Assembly (NCBI GenBank): GCA_038258215.1
Contig: JBBSQC010000002.1
Location: 1-64,000 of the forward strand
Origin: Fodinibacter sp038258215
GTDB taxonomy: Bacteria > Actinomycetota > Actinomycetes > Actinomycetales > Dermatophilaceae
Length of the DNA stretch: 64,000 nucleotides
Direction of reading: 5' to 3'
Shown piece by piece: positions 25,059 through 33,342 of this stretch (the stretch's first letter is position 1; every line of letters begins with the position of its first letter). A model generated the notes under the pieces. It was not told the origin of the DNA. It saw nothing but the letters and a program-made list of their open reading frames with translations, and searched no databases. The translations under genes were made by a program, and so were the position numbers.

Positions 25059-25435
25059 CGACCGCCCTGCTCGGTCCCGACGACGCCGAGATCGATCGCG
25101 GGGCAGTCCTTCCAGAGCCTCTCGAGCTCGTAGAAGGAGCGCTCCTCGTCGTGCTGCACGTGGACGACGATGTCGGCGAAGTCGATGAGCACCCACCGGC
25201 CCTCGCGCTGGCCCTCCCGGCGCACCGGCTTGACGCCCTGCGCGCGCAGCACGTCCTCGACCTCGTCGACGATCGACCCGACCTGCCGCTCGGACTCCGC
25301 CGACACGATGAGGAACACGTCGGTGAGGGCCAGCTGGTCGGACACGTCGATGCCCGTGATCGTGGTGGCGAGCTTCTCGGCGGCCGCTGAAGCGGCCGTA
25401 CGGGCGAGCTCGAGGGCTCGGTCAGTGGCGGTCAC
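25055..25435 (-). CDS. rsfS: Ribosomal silencing factor RsfS
   Basis: 126-residue RsfS/Iojap protein that binds L14 and blocks subunit joining in stationary phase. Typical segments are VSDQLALTDVFLIVSAESER and EGRWVLIDFADIVVHVQHDE. Start is the GTG at 25435 overlapping the nadD stop, giving a normal family length, although the frame is open further upstream. Middle gene of nadD-rsfS-gpgP, each joined by a four-base overlap. Confidence 0.95.
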   Translation of the reverse strand: MTATDRALELARTAASAAAEKLATTITGIDVSDQLALTDVFLIVSAESERQVGSIVDEVEDVLRAQGVKPVRREGQREGRWVLIDFADIVVHVQHDEERSFYELERLWKDCPAIDLGVVGTEQGGR

Positions 25436-26052
25436 GGGGCTCCTTCGGGTGGTGCGTGGGCCGCGGCGGGTGCCGGCGCGGCATACAGGTGGTGCTTGGA
25501 GATGTGCTGGACGACGCCGTCCGGGACGAGGTACCAGATCGGCTCCCCCCCGCGCACCCGGGCCCGGCAGTCCGTCGAGCTGATCGCCATCGCTGGCACC
25601 TCGGACAGCGTGACCCGCTCCGCCGGCAGACCGGTCTCGGAGAGCTCGTACCCGGGCCTGGTGACGCCCACGAAACGGGCCAGGGACCACAGCTCCTCGG
25701 CGTCCTTCCAGGAGAGGATCTGGGCCAGGGCGTCCGCGCCGGTGATGAAGAAGAGCTCAGCGTCGGGCCGCTGCTCGTGCAGGTCCCGCAGGGTGTCGAT
25801 GGTGTAGGTCGGGCCGTCGCGGTCGATGTCGACGCGGGAGACGGTGAACCGGGGGTTGGATGCCGTGGCCACCACGGCCATGAGGTAGCGATGCTCCGCC
25901 GGCGCGACATCGCGCCCCTCCTTCTGCCACGGCTGGCCGGTGGGCACGAAGACCACCTCGTCGAGATCCAGGAGGGACTGCACCTCCGAGGCCGCCACGA
26001 GGTGCCCGTGGTGGATCGGGTCGAAGGTCCCGCCCATGACCCCCAACCGCAT
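25432..26052 (-). CDS. nadD: Nicotinate-nucleotide adenylyltransferase
   Basis: 206-residue enzyme making nicotinate adenine dinucleotide in NAD synthesis. Nucleotidyltransferase motif GGTFDPIHHGHL at the N-terminus, and ISSTDCRARV at the C-terminal end in place of the usual ISSTxIR. ATG start at 26052. First of the coupled nadD-rsfS-gpgP genes, 11 bases after the small membrane protein gene. The last 20 residues are an Ala/Pro-rich tail. Confidence 0.95.
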   Translation of the reverse strand: MRLGVMGGTFDPIHHGHLVAASEVQSLLDLDEVVFVPTGQPWQKEGRDVAPAEHRYLMAVVATASNPRFTVSRVDIDRDGPTYTIDTLRDLHEQRPDAELFFITGADALAQILSWKDAEELWSLARFVGVTRPGYELSETGLPAERVTLSEVPAMAISSTDCRARVRGGEPIWYLVPDGVVQHISKHHLYAAPAPAAAHAPPEGAP

Positions 26053-26063
26053 CCGGGTGCCGA

Positions 26064-26348
26064 TCAGTGGTGCCCGGGGTGCTCGGGCCAGTGCGGGTCG
26101 TCACCCTCGGGCTCAGGGTGCCCTGCCTGGTAGGCGTGACCGGAGGACGCCTCGGCCGCGGGTGCGTGACCGGTCTCGTGCTGGCTCCCCGGGGAGGCAT
26201 GCTTCTGGGCCGTGCCCCGGAAGGACCAGGTCACCGCGAGGAGGAAGGCGAACCCCAGGAGGGCGATGGCCGGGAAGACCCACGGGGGCATCGGCAGCTC
26301 GCGGTGGACGGCCTCCTCGGCCACGAACCGGGCCACAGTCATCGTCAT
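26064..26348 (-). CDS. Small membrane protein with His-rich tail
   Basis: 94 residues. One membrane helix at about 22-43 (WVFPAIALLGFAFLLAVTWS), then a polar C-terminal tail with eleven His, ending HWPEHPGHH. No family recognised. The tail could bind metal ions, which is inference. The ATG at 26348 lies six bases after a TACGCT -10 (26360-26355), so the message is probably leaderless; a second in-frame ATG lies at 26342. Precedes nadD by 11 bases and is probably co-transcribed with it. Confidence 0.7.
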   Translation of the reverse strand: MTMTVARFVAEEAVHRELPMPPWVFPAIALLGFAFLLAVTWSFRGTAQKHASPGSQHETGHAPAAEASSGHAYQAGHPEPEGDDPHWPEHPGHH

Positions 26349-26504
26349 GGCCCCAGCGTACCGCCACGTCGTCCACGGATTTCGTCCACAGCCCTGTGCA
26401 TGACCGCTCACCTGAGTCTGGCGCCCTGTGGACGACACGCGCATCCGGTGAGACCGGTGGATTCGACCCGTCAGTCGGGTTGCGCGGCAACGACATCGCC
26501 CGCT

Positions 26505-26560
26505 AGAAAAGGGACACGCCCCCGGAGGGGACACGGGCCGGGACACCTCGGCGGCGTGTC
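26505..26560 (-). terminator. Putative intrinsic terminator on the minus strand
   Basis: Arms GACACGCC/GGCGTGTC (outer stem 26560-26553 with 26520-26513) with an imperfectly paired interior, followed on the minus strand by CCCTTTTCT. It would end a leftward transcript arising from the non-coding region before the small membrane protein promoter. Confidence 0.5.
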
Positions 26561-26803
26561 TCGGACGCGGGTGGGTCGATCGGATAACGGCACAACCTGT
26601 CTCGCCCGGGTCCCCCCGGTCGAGTCGTAGCGAGCCTCGGGGTTCACTCCGGAGCTCGGTGCGTCGCGCGCGACGGCGCGGGTGCCGCGGCCGACGGCCT
26701 GAGTCGAAGTTCGTCCCTCCGGGGGCGGCGCCACCGTCGCGTGGCAGACCTGAGCGGTTCGTCCGCAGGGACCGACCGGCTCTACCGCTGGCCCAGGCCG
26801 GCA

Positions 26804-26839
26804 CCGAGGGCCCCCGAACTCATACTCGGGGGCCCTCGG
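26804..26839 (+). terminator. 14-bp perfect hairpin upstream of the glycosyltransferase
   Basis: Arms CCGAGGGCCCCCGA/TCGGGGGCCCTCGG with an 8-base loop. There is no U-run on either strand, so the role as terminator is uncertain. It lies about 65 bases before the glycosyltransferase -10. Confidence 0.5.
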
Positions 26840-26917
26840 CCGTCCCCGTGGTGCCCGTCTTCCCTCGGGTGGCTCATCGCGTCCATCGCGTTCGTCGGGG
26901 CGATCTACCCTTGGCCC

Positions 26918-27949
26918 ATGACGGAGCACCCCGTCGACCTGAGCGTCGTCATCCCCATCTACAACGAGGAAGCGGTCCTCCCGCTCCTCGTCGACCGGTT
27001 GCGCCCGGTCGCCGACGAGTGGGGCATCGGCTACGAGATCGTCTGCGTGGACGACGGCTCTGACGACGGGACGCCGGTGGTGCTCCAGCGGCTGCGCCGG
27101 GAGTGGCCCGAGGTGCGCGTGGTGCGGCTGCGGGCCAATGCCGGGCACCAGGCCGCCATCTCAGCTGGGTTGTCCCGGGCTCGGGGTCAGTGGGTCGTGA
27201 CGATCGACTCCGACCTCCAGGACCCACCGGAGGTCATCGGTGAGATGCTTGCGGTGGCCCGGGGGACGGGGGCGGACGTGGTCTACGGCGTGCGGGAGGA
27301 CCGCTCGAGCGACACGGCCTTCAAGCGGCTCTCGGCCCGGGCCTTCTACCGCTCGATCCAGGCACTGTCCGACGTCGACGCACGTGTGGATGCCGGTGAC
27401 TTCCGGCTGATGTCCCGGGCGACGGTCGAGGCGGTCAACGCCCTCCCGGAGCACCACCGGGTGCTGCGCCTCGTCGTCCCCGCCCTCGACTTCCCCAGCG
27501 CGTCGGTGCCATACGTGCGGGCGGCGCGGGCGGCCGGGGAGTCGAAGTACCCCCTCGGCAAGATGATCCGGCTCTCCGTCGACAGCGTCACGGGGTTCTC
27601 GATCGCCCCCCTGCGCTTCGCCACGTGGCTGGGGCTCCTGGGCGGCGTGGCCGCGATCGGGGTCCTGGTGTTCGCGGTCGTCAACATGCTGCTCGGCAAC
27701 ACCCTGCCGGGCTGGACGTCCACCGTGGTCGTCGTCTCGGCGGTGGGCGCGGTGCAGCTCCTCGCCCTGGGGATCCTCGGGGAGTACGTCGGGCGGATGT
27801 ACACCGCCCTCCAGGCCCGACCGGCTTACTTCGTGGCCCACGACTCGCTGGACGCCGACGTGGTGGCCGACGTGCCGAGCGGGTCGAGCAGCATGCCGAC
27901 CGGGTCGAGCAGCGTGCCGACCGGACGGACAGGTCAGACCCGCACCTGA
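26918..27949 (+). CDS. GT2 glycosyltransferase, polyprenyl-phosphate hexosyltransferase type
   Basis: 343 residues. GT-A domain with LSVVIPIYNEEAVLPLLVDR, VCVDDGSDDGT and DSDLQDPPE (metal-binding DxD region), then two C-terminal membrane helices (about 235-255 and 270-290). This is the layout of GtrB/dolichol-phosphate-mannose synthase-like enzymes that load a sugar on polyprenyl phosphate. The ATG lies six bases after TACCCT, so the message is probably leaderless. The tail has two copies of a 21-base repeat encoding GSSSxPT. The last 16 bases overlap the end of proA on the other strand. Confidence 0.88.
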   Translation: MTEHPVDLSVVIPIYNEEAVLPLLVDRLRPVADEWGIGYEIVCVDDGSDDGTPVVLQRLRREWPEVRVVRLRANAGHQAAISAGLSRARGQWVVTIDSDLQDPPEVIGEMLAVARGTGADVVYGVREDRSSDTAFKRLSARAFYRSIQALSDVDARVDAGDFRLMSRATVEAVNALPEHHRVLRLVVPALDFPSASVPYVRAARAAGESKYPLGKMIRLSVDSVTGFSIAPLRFATWLGLLGGVAAIGVLVFAVVNMLLGNTLPGWTSTVVVVSAVGAVQLLALGILGEYVGRMYTALQARPAYFVAHDSLDADVVADVPSGSSSMPTGSSSVPTGRTGQTRT

Positions 27950-29226
27950 CCGTCACCCTCGACGACCCACTTGGTGGTCGTCAGCTCGGGCAGGGCCATC
28001 GGCCCGCGGGCGTGCAGCTTCTGGGTGGAGATGCCGATCTCGGCGCCGAACCCGAACTCGCCGCCGTCGGTGAACCTGGTGCTGGCGTTGACCATGACGG
28101 CCGCGGCGTCGACCTCCGCGGTGAAGCGCCGAGCCGCTGCGCGGTCCTGGGTGACGATGGCCTCGGTGTGCCCCGACCCGTGGTGCCTGATGTGCGCGAG
28201 GGCGGCATCGAGGTCCTCCACCACTCCGACCGACATCTCGAGGGCGTGGAACTCGGTGGCGAAGTGCTCCTCGGTCGCGCCGTCGTGCGCCACGCCGGCG
28301 GCATCGGCCTGGATGCTGCTGGCCTCGTCGGTGTGCAGGAGCACCCCCCCACCCGCCAGGGCCGCGAGGGCCTTGGGCAGGAAGGCGGCGGCGACGTCCC
28401 GGTGCACGAGGAGTGACTCGGCGGCGTTGCAGACGCTCGGACGGTGCGTCTTGGAGTTGACGGTGATCGCGAGCGCCATGTCCAGATCGGCCGCGGCGTC
28501 GACATAGACATGGCAGTTGCCGATGCCGGTCTCGATGACGGGCACCGTGGACTCGGTGACGACGGTGCGGATGAGGTCCGCGCCGCCGCGCGGGATGAGC
28601 AGGTCGATGAGGCCCCGGGCGGTCATCAGGGCCCGGACGGCGCCGTGGCCACCCTCGAGGAGCCCGACGGCGTCCTCGGGGAGCCCCTGCTCGGCGAGCG
28701 AGCCGCGCAGCACCGTGACGAGTGCCCGGTTGGTGTCTGCGGCGGCGCTGCCGCCGCGCAGGACCACGGCGTTCCCCGACTTCAGCGCCAGACCGGCCGC
28801 GTCGACGGTGACGTTGGGCCGGGCCTCGTAGATCATCCCGACGACGCCCATGGGCACGCGTACCTGCCGGATCTGCAGGCCGTTGGCCAGGGTCGACCCC
28901 CTCACGACCTCGCCGACCGGGTCGGGGAGGCCGGCGATGTCTCGCAGGGCCTGGGCCACCGAAGCAATCCGTGTCGGGTCGAGTCGGAGGCGGTCCTGGA
29001 GGCTCTCCGGCATCCCGCCATCGCGCCCTCGGGCCAGGTCCCGCTCGTTGGCCGCGACGACCGTGTCGGTGGCCGCGTCGAGGGCGTCGGCCAGGGTGCG
29101 CAGCGCGGCATCCTTCTCGGCGCGTGACATCAGCGCCAGCCGCCGCGATGCGGTGCGCGCGGCCTCGGCCAGCGTGCGGACGGACGCCACGTCGGTGGGA
29201 TCGATGCCGGAGGTTCGGTCAGCCAT
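27934..29226 (-). CDS. proA: Gamma-glutamyl phosphate reductase
   Basis: 430-residue second enzyme of proline synthesis. Characteristic stretches are PMGVVGMIYEARPNVTVDAA, ALKSGNAVVLRGGSAA, VIETGIGNCHVYVD, the catalytic Cys in RPSVCNAAESLLV, and DGGEFGFGAEIGISTQKLHA. The frame is open far upstream; the ATG at 29226 is seven bases after TACCCT and begins the normal N-terminus. It is separated from proB by pdxY, breaking the common proBA order. Converges with the glycosyltransferase. Confidence 0.96.
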   Translation of the reverse strand: MADRTSGIDPTDVASVRTLAEAARTASRRLALMSRAEKDAALRTLADALDAATDTVVAANERDLARGRDGGMPESLQDRLRLDPTRIASVAQALRDIAGLPDPVGEVVRGSTLANGLQIRQVRVPMGVVGMIYEARPNVTVDAAGLALKSGNAVVLRGGSAAADTNRALVTVLRGSLAEQGLPEDAVGLLEGGHGAVRALMTARGLIDLLIPRGGADLIRTVVTESTVPVIETGIGNCHVYVDAAADLDMALAITVNSKTHRPSVCNAAESLLVHRDVAAAFLPKALAALAGGGVLLHTDEASSIQADAAGVAHDGATEEHFATEFHALEMSVGVVEDLDAALAHIRHHGSGHTEAIVTQDRAAARRFTAEVDAAAVMVNASTRFTDGGEFGFGAEIGISTQKLHARGPMALPELTTTKWVVEGDGQVRV

Positions 29227-29364
29227 GCCGTCAAGGGTATGCCGCCGGCCGGGTCGTTCTGCCGAGCCCGGCTCCCGGCGGCCTGCTGAGGGGTGCGAGG
29301 TGCCGCTTGCCCCGAGGCTTCGGCCGCGTCTCGACGACGCCGCGGGCGGTGGAAGGATGGGCAC

Positions 29365-30219
29365 GTGACGACGATCCTCTCCATCCAGTCCTCGGTCGCC
29401 TACGGGCACGTCGGCAACTCCGCGGCGGTCTTTCCGCTCCAGCGCCTCGGTGTCGAGGTGTGGCCCGTACACACGGTCAACTTCTCCAACCACACGGGCT
29501 ACGGCGCCTGGCGCGGGCCGCTCATGCCCGCCGAGGACGTCCGTGAGGTCGTCACCGGCATCCAGGAGCGTGGCGCGCTCCCGGACGTCGACGCGGTGCT
29601 CTCCGGCTACCAGGGCGGGGAGCAGATCGGCGAGGTCATCCTCGACGCCGTCGCCCGCACCAAGGCCGAGAACCCCGATGCGATCTACGCCTGTGACCCC
29701 GTCATGGGCAACGCCACCTCCGGCTGCTTCGTGCACCCGGCCATTCCCGTGCTGCTGCGCGAGAAGGTCGTGCCGAAGGCCGACGTCATCACCCCGAACC
29801 AGTTCGAGCTGGGGTTCCTCACCGAGACCGACCCCGGGGACCTCGACTCCACCCTCGCCTCGGTCGAGCGCGCGCGCGAGATGGGCCCGGGCACGGTCCT
29901 CGTGACGTCGGTGCTGCGCCCGGAGCGGCCCGAGGGAACCATCGAGATGCTCGCGGTGCACGGTGACGGCGCCTGGATCGTGCGCACCCCTCACCTGCCG
30001 CTCAAGGCCAACGGCTCCGGCGACGTCACCGCCGCCCTGTTCACCGCTCACCTGCTGGAGACCGGGGATGCCGCGCTGGCGCTGGGGCGCACCGTGTCCA
30101 GCGTGTACGACCTCCTCGAGCGCACCCACGAGTCCGGCCGACGCGAGCTCCAGCTGGTGCAGAGCCAGGAGCAGATCGCCCACCCCCGGATGCAGTTCGC
30201 GGTCCAGCAGGTCCGCTGA
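29365..30219 (+). CDS. pdxY: Pyridoxal kinase PdxY
   Basis: 284-residue ribokinase-fold kinase phosphorylating pyridoxal. Features: SIQSSVAYGHVGNSAAVFPL at the N-terminus, VLSGYQGG, YACDPVMGN, and the anion-hole motif KANGSGDVTAALF near the C-terminus. GTG at 29365 with GGAAGG eight bases upstream, giving the normal length. It stands alone between proA and proB, divergent from proA. Ends before a long inverted repeat. Confidence 0.94.
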   Translation: MTTILSIQSSVAYGHVGNSAAVFPLQRLGVEVWPVHTVNFSNHTGYGAWRGPLMPAEDVREVVTGIQERGALPDVDAVLSGYQGGEQIGEVILDAVARTKAENPDAIYACDPVMGNATSGCFVHPAIPVLLREKVVPKADVITPNQFELGFLTETDPGDLDSTLASVERAREMGPGTVLVTSVLRPERPEGTIEMLAVHGDGAWIVRTPHLPLKANGSGDVTAALFTAHLLETGDAALALGRTVSSVYDLLERTHESGRRELQLVQSQEQIAHPRMQFAVQQVR

Positions 30220-30264
30220 CCGTCACACGCCGCTGCCTCCCCGTCGCCCTCCCACCCGGAACCC

Positions 30265-30337
30265 TCCCGCCCGGAACCTTCAGGTGGGCACCGGAACCGA
30301 AGCCGTGCTGTCCTGAAGGTTCCGGGATCGGGCGGGA
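30265..30337. repeat. Long inverted repeat between convergent pdxY and proB
   Basis: Perfect 15-bp arms CCCGGAACCTTCAGG/CCTGAAGGTTCCGGG at 30270-30284 and 30312-30326 with a 27-base loop. A second, partly overlapping pair TCCCGCCCG/CGGGCGGGA (30265-30273, 30329-30337) extends it. CCCGGAACC also occurs once more just to the left, at 30255-30263. Likely a bidirectional terminator for the two converging genes, although no U-run is present. Confidence 0.7.
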
Positions 30338-30355
30338 AAGTTGAGAGGGGCGGGG

Positions 30356-31486
30356 TCAGAGGACGACGAGATCGTCGCGGTGGATCACGACGCGCTCGTA
30401 GGCCGGCCCGAGCTCACGCGCGAGGTCCTTGGTCGAGCGACCGAGCAGGCGGGGCAGCTCCGCGGAGGCGTAGTTGACCAGGCCGCGGGCGATGACCCGC
30501 CCGTCAGGGCCGCACACGTCCACGGCGTCCCCGGCCGAGAAGTCGCCGGTCACCCCGGTGATCCCCGCGGGCAGCAGGGAGGTGCCGCGCCCGGCCACGG
30601 CCGTGACGGCGCCCTCGTCGAGCACCACCGTGCCGCGCGCCGTCGTGGCGTGCGCGAGCCAGCGCTTGCGTGAGGCGCGGGTCGCGGCGGCCGGGGCGAA
30701 CACCGTCCCGAGGTCCGCGCCGTCGAGCGCGGCGGCGACGTCCTCCAGGCGGGTCAACAGGGTCGGCACGCCGGCAGCCCCCGCGATCCCTGCGGCCTCG
30801 ACCTTGGTGACCATCCCGCCGCTCCCCACGGAGGACCCGGTGCCGCCGATGCGCACGACGTCCAGGTCCGCGGTCGTCGCCACGAGCGGCACCCGGAGCG
30901 ACCCACCCCGCCCGGGCGGTCCGTCGTGGAGGGAGTCGACGTCGGTGAGGAGCACCAGCCCCTGCGCGCCGACCAGGTCGGCCACCAGCGCCGCGAGGCG
31001 ATCGTTGTCACCGAAGCGGATCTCCTGGGTGGCGACGGTGTCGTTCTCGTTGACGATCGGCACCACTCCGAGCTCGAGCAGTCGGTCGAAGGTGCGCCGG
31101 GCATTGGTGTAGTGGGTGCGGCGGGTCACGTCGTCGGCCGTGAGGAGCACCTGTCCGACGGTCAGGCCGTGGGAGCCGAAGGCGCTCTGGTATGCCGCGA
31201 CGAGGGCTCCCTGCCCCACGCTGGCGGCGGCCTGCTGGGTCGCGAGGTCGCCCGGGCGGCGGGCGAGCCCGAGCGGTCCGAGGCCCGCCGCGATGGCGCC
31301 CGAGGAGACGAGAACGACCTGGGTGCCGGCCCGGCGACGGGCCGCGAGCACATCGACCAGGGCGCTCAGGGCGGCGGGGTCGAGGTGCCCGCCTCCCTGG
31401 CTGGTCAGCGACGAGGAGCCCACCTTGACCACGAGCCGCTGGGCGGCCCCGATGGCGGCGCGCAGGCGCGCGGCGGTGTCCGGCAT
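30356..31486 (-). CDS. proB: Glutamate 5-kinase
   Basis: 376 residues. Amino-acid kinase domain (LVVKVGSSSLT, VVLVSSGAIAAG, VPIVNENDTV, GGMVTKVEAA) followed by a C-terminal PUA domain (about 280-365). Catalyses the first, usually proline-inhibited, step of proline synthesis. Starts 15 bases after the obgE stop, so it is the last gene of the rne-rplU-rpmA-obgE-proB series. Its partner proA lies 1.1 kb further on. Confidence 0.96.
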   Translation of the reverse strand: MPDTAARLRAAIGAAQRLVVKVGSSSLTSQGGGHLDPAALSALVDVLAARRRAGTQVVLVSSGAIAAGLGPLGLARRPGDLATQQAAASVGQGALVAAYQSAFGSHGLTVGQVLLTADDVTRRTHYTNARRTFDRLLELGVVPIVNENDTVATQEIRFGDNDRLAALVADLVGAQGLVLLTDVDSLHDGPPGRGGSLRVPLVATTADLDVVRIGGTGSSVGSGGMVTKVEAAGIAGAAGVPTLLTRLEDVAAALDGADLGTVFAPAAATRASRKRWLAHATTARGTVVLDEGAVTAVAGRGTSLLPAGITGVTGDFSAGDAVDVCGPDGRVIARGLVNYASAELPRLLGRSTKDLARELGPAYERVVIHRDDLVVL

Positions 31487-31501
31487 CCCGATCGTCCCGG
31501 C

Positions 31502-33133
31502 TCAGCCCGCGTCGTCGGTGACGGTGGTGCCGACGGTGGCGGTGGCATTGGTGGCGGCCTCATCGGTGGTCGTGTCGGCGCCAGCGGCCTCATCGGTGGC
31601 CGTGTCGGCGCCAGCGGCCTCATCCGTCGTGGACCAGTGCCCGAGCCGGCGCTCCTGGGCCAGCTCGTCGCGCGCCGCGGTCTGCGCGTCCTTGCGGCGG
31701 TGGAACTCCTCGCGCCGCTCGTCGCGGGACTTGCGGCCCTCGGCCTCCAGCCGGAGGTCGGTGCCTCGAGGCCCGGTGAGCACCTCCGCTCCCGAGCCCA
31801 TCGTGGGCTCCCAGTCGAAGACCACGGCGTTGTCCTCGGGGCCGATGAGCACGGTGGACCCGGCGACGGCACCGGCCTTGAGCAGGGCCTCCTCGACGCC
31901 GAGGCGGCCCAGCCGGTCCGCCAGGTAGCCGACGGCCTCGTCGTTGGAGAAGTCGGTCTGGCGGATCCACCGGGTCGGGCGCTCCCCGAGCACGCGGAAG
32001 ACCTCGCCCTCTGGGGTGCTCTCCCGGCGCACGTCGAAGCCGCTGTCGTCGACCCCGCGGGGCCGGATCCTGACACGCGGGCGGTCCACCACGGCGGCCT
32101 CGACCTCCGCGCGGGCGGCTGCGACGTGGCGGGCCAGCGCGAACCCCAGCTCCTTGAGGCCGGTGTGCGCGACCGCCGAGACGACGTGCACCTCGAGCCC
32201 GCGCTCCTCGAGCATCGGCCGCACCATCTCGGCGAGGTCCCTCGCGTCGGGCACGTCGGCCTTGTTCAGCACGACGATGCGGGTGCGTTCGGAGAGCGGC
32301 CGGCCTCCGAGCGAGTCGTCGGTGACGTAGGCGGCCAGCTCGGCCTCGATGACCTCGAGGTCGGTCATCGGGTCACGGTTCGGCTCGAGGGTGGCGCAGT
32401 CGACGACGTGCGCGAGCACCGAGCACCGCTCGACGTGGCGCAGGAACTCCAGGCCCAGGCCCTTGCCCTCGCTCGCGCCCGGGATCAGGCCGGGCACGTC
32501 GGCGATCGTGTAGCGCTCGGAGCCGGCGGTGACGACTCCGAGGTTGGGCACGAGCGTGGTGAAGGGGTACTCGGCGATCTTGGGGCGGGCCGCGGAGAGC
32601 ACCGACACCAGGGAGGACTTCCCGGCGCTGGGGAAGCCGATGAGCGCGACGTCGGCGATGGACTTCAGCTCCAGCACCACCTCGGCGCTCTCGCCGGGCT
32701 CACCGAGCAGCGCGAAGCCGGGGGCCTTGCGGCGCGCGCTGGCCAGCGCCTTGTTGCCCAGGCCTCCGCGTCCACCGCGGGCCGCGACGTAGATGGCGTC
32801 ATGGTCCACGAGGTCGGCGAGCACCGTGCCATCGGCCGCCTTGACCACGGTCCCCCCGGGGACCTTGAGCACGAGGTCTCCCCCGTCGCCACCGTTCTTC
32901 TCGTCGCCGCCGCCCGGCTTGCCGTTGTCGGCTCGGCGATGCGGGCTGTGGTGGTAGTCCAGGAGGGTCGTGGACTGGGGGTCGACCGCCAGGATGACCG
33001 AGCCGCCCTTGCCCCCGTTGCCGCCGTCGGGCCCACCGAGGGGCTTGAACTTCTCCCGCTTGACCGAGGCCACGCCGTGGCCACCGTTCCCGGCGGCGAC
33101 GTGCAGCACGACGCGGTCGACGAAGGTCGTCAT
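31502..33133 (-). CDS. obgE: GTPase Obg/CgtA
   Basis: 543-residue ribosome-associated GTPase. Obg fold at 1-158 (rich in Gly: GGPDGGNGGKGGSV), G domain from about 159 (GFPSAGKSSL, DVPGLIPGAS, NKAD), a C-terminal OCT domain at about 345-430, then a long charged tail. The tail holds near-perfect 30-base repeats coding TDEAAGADTx. ATG at 33133 with GAGGAG upstream. Usual neighbours rpmA upstream and proB downstream. Confidence 0.96.
   Translation of the reverse strand: MTTFVDRVVLHVAAGNGGHGVASVKREKFKPLGGPDGGNGGKGGSVILAVDPQSTTLLDYHHSPHRRADNGKPGGGDEKNGGDGGDLVLKVPGGTVVKAADGTVLADLVDHDAIYVAARGGRGGLGNKALASARRKAPGFALLGEPGESAEVVLELKSIADVALIGFPSAGKSSLVSVLSAARPKIAEYPFTTLVPNLGVVTAGSERYTIADVPGLIPGASEGKGLGLEFLRHVERCSVLAHVVDCATLEPNRDPMTDLEVIEAELAAYVTDDSLGGRPLSERTRIVVLNKADVPDARDLAEMVRPMLEERGLEVHVVSAVAHTGLKELGFALARHVAAARAEVEAAVVDRPRVRIRPRGVDDSGFDVRRESTPEGEVFRVLGERPTRWIRQTDFSNDEAVGYLADRLGRLGVEEALLKAGAVAGSTVLIGPEDNAVVFDWEPTMGSGAEVLTGPRGTDLRLEAEGRKSRDERREEFHRRKDAQTAARDELAQERRLGHWSTTDEAAGADTATDEAAGADTTTDEAATNATATVGTTVTDDAG
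31554..31627 (-). repeat. In-frame 30-bp repeats in the obgE tail
   Basis: Two and a half copies of a 30-base unit encoding TDEAAGADTA / TDEAAGADTT / TDEAATN. The units are nearly identical and keep the frame. Tail length may vary between strains (inference). Confidence 0.85.
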
Positions 33134-33266
33134 GCTTCTCGCTCCTCTGGGTGCTCCCGGACCACGTCGGTCAGATTGCCGGTTTCACGACGTTGGCACG
33201 GCGTGTCGCGGCGTCTCCGCAGACGAAGTGGGGGAGGTCGGTCGGTGTGTCGGTCTGTGGGATGCC

Positions 33267-33300
33267 GTGAGGGGCGGGCCTGGGTGGGCCCGCCCCTCAC
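33267..33300 (-). terminator. 14-bp hairpin between rpmA and obgE
   Basis: Arms GTGAGGGGCGGGCC/GGCCCGCCCCTCAC around a short loop, in the 209-base rpmA-obgE gap. No U-run. It may terminate or attenuate the ribosomal-protein transcript before obgE, or stabilise the rplU-rpmA 3' end. The rest of this gap shows only the obgE ribosome site. Confidence 0.6.
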
Positions 33301-33342
33301 GACGTGGTCTAGCGCCAGGTGACGGGCATCCGGCATCCGCGG

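Larger units (their letters stand above)
26349..26917. other. 569-base non-coding region with strong RNA-like structure
   Basis: No convincing coding sequence: the open frames here lack start signals and family features. Contents are a leaderless promoter for the small membrane protein at the left end, a hairpin with a U-run on the minus strand (26505-26560), a 14-bp perfect hairpin (26804-26839) and a leaderless promoter for the glycosyltransferase (26906-26911). The 240 bases between the hairpins are rich in short inverted repeats and could be a non-coding RNA. I could not match 6S, SRP, RNase P, tmRNA or a known riboswitch. Confidence 0.4.

Noticed and set aside
26560..26660. 6C RNA, 6S RNA, SRP RNA or a c-di-AMP riboswitch in the non-coding region
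   Set aside because: A run of six C occurs near 26620, but the paired C-rich loops of 6C, the GGAAGGAAGCAGCC-like SRP core and riboswitch cores are not found. Kept only as an unassigned structured region.
30926..33322. 798-residue plus-strand open frame over proB/obgE
   Set aside because: Antisense shadow of two well-supported housekeeping genes; no start signals or domains.
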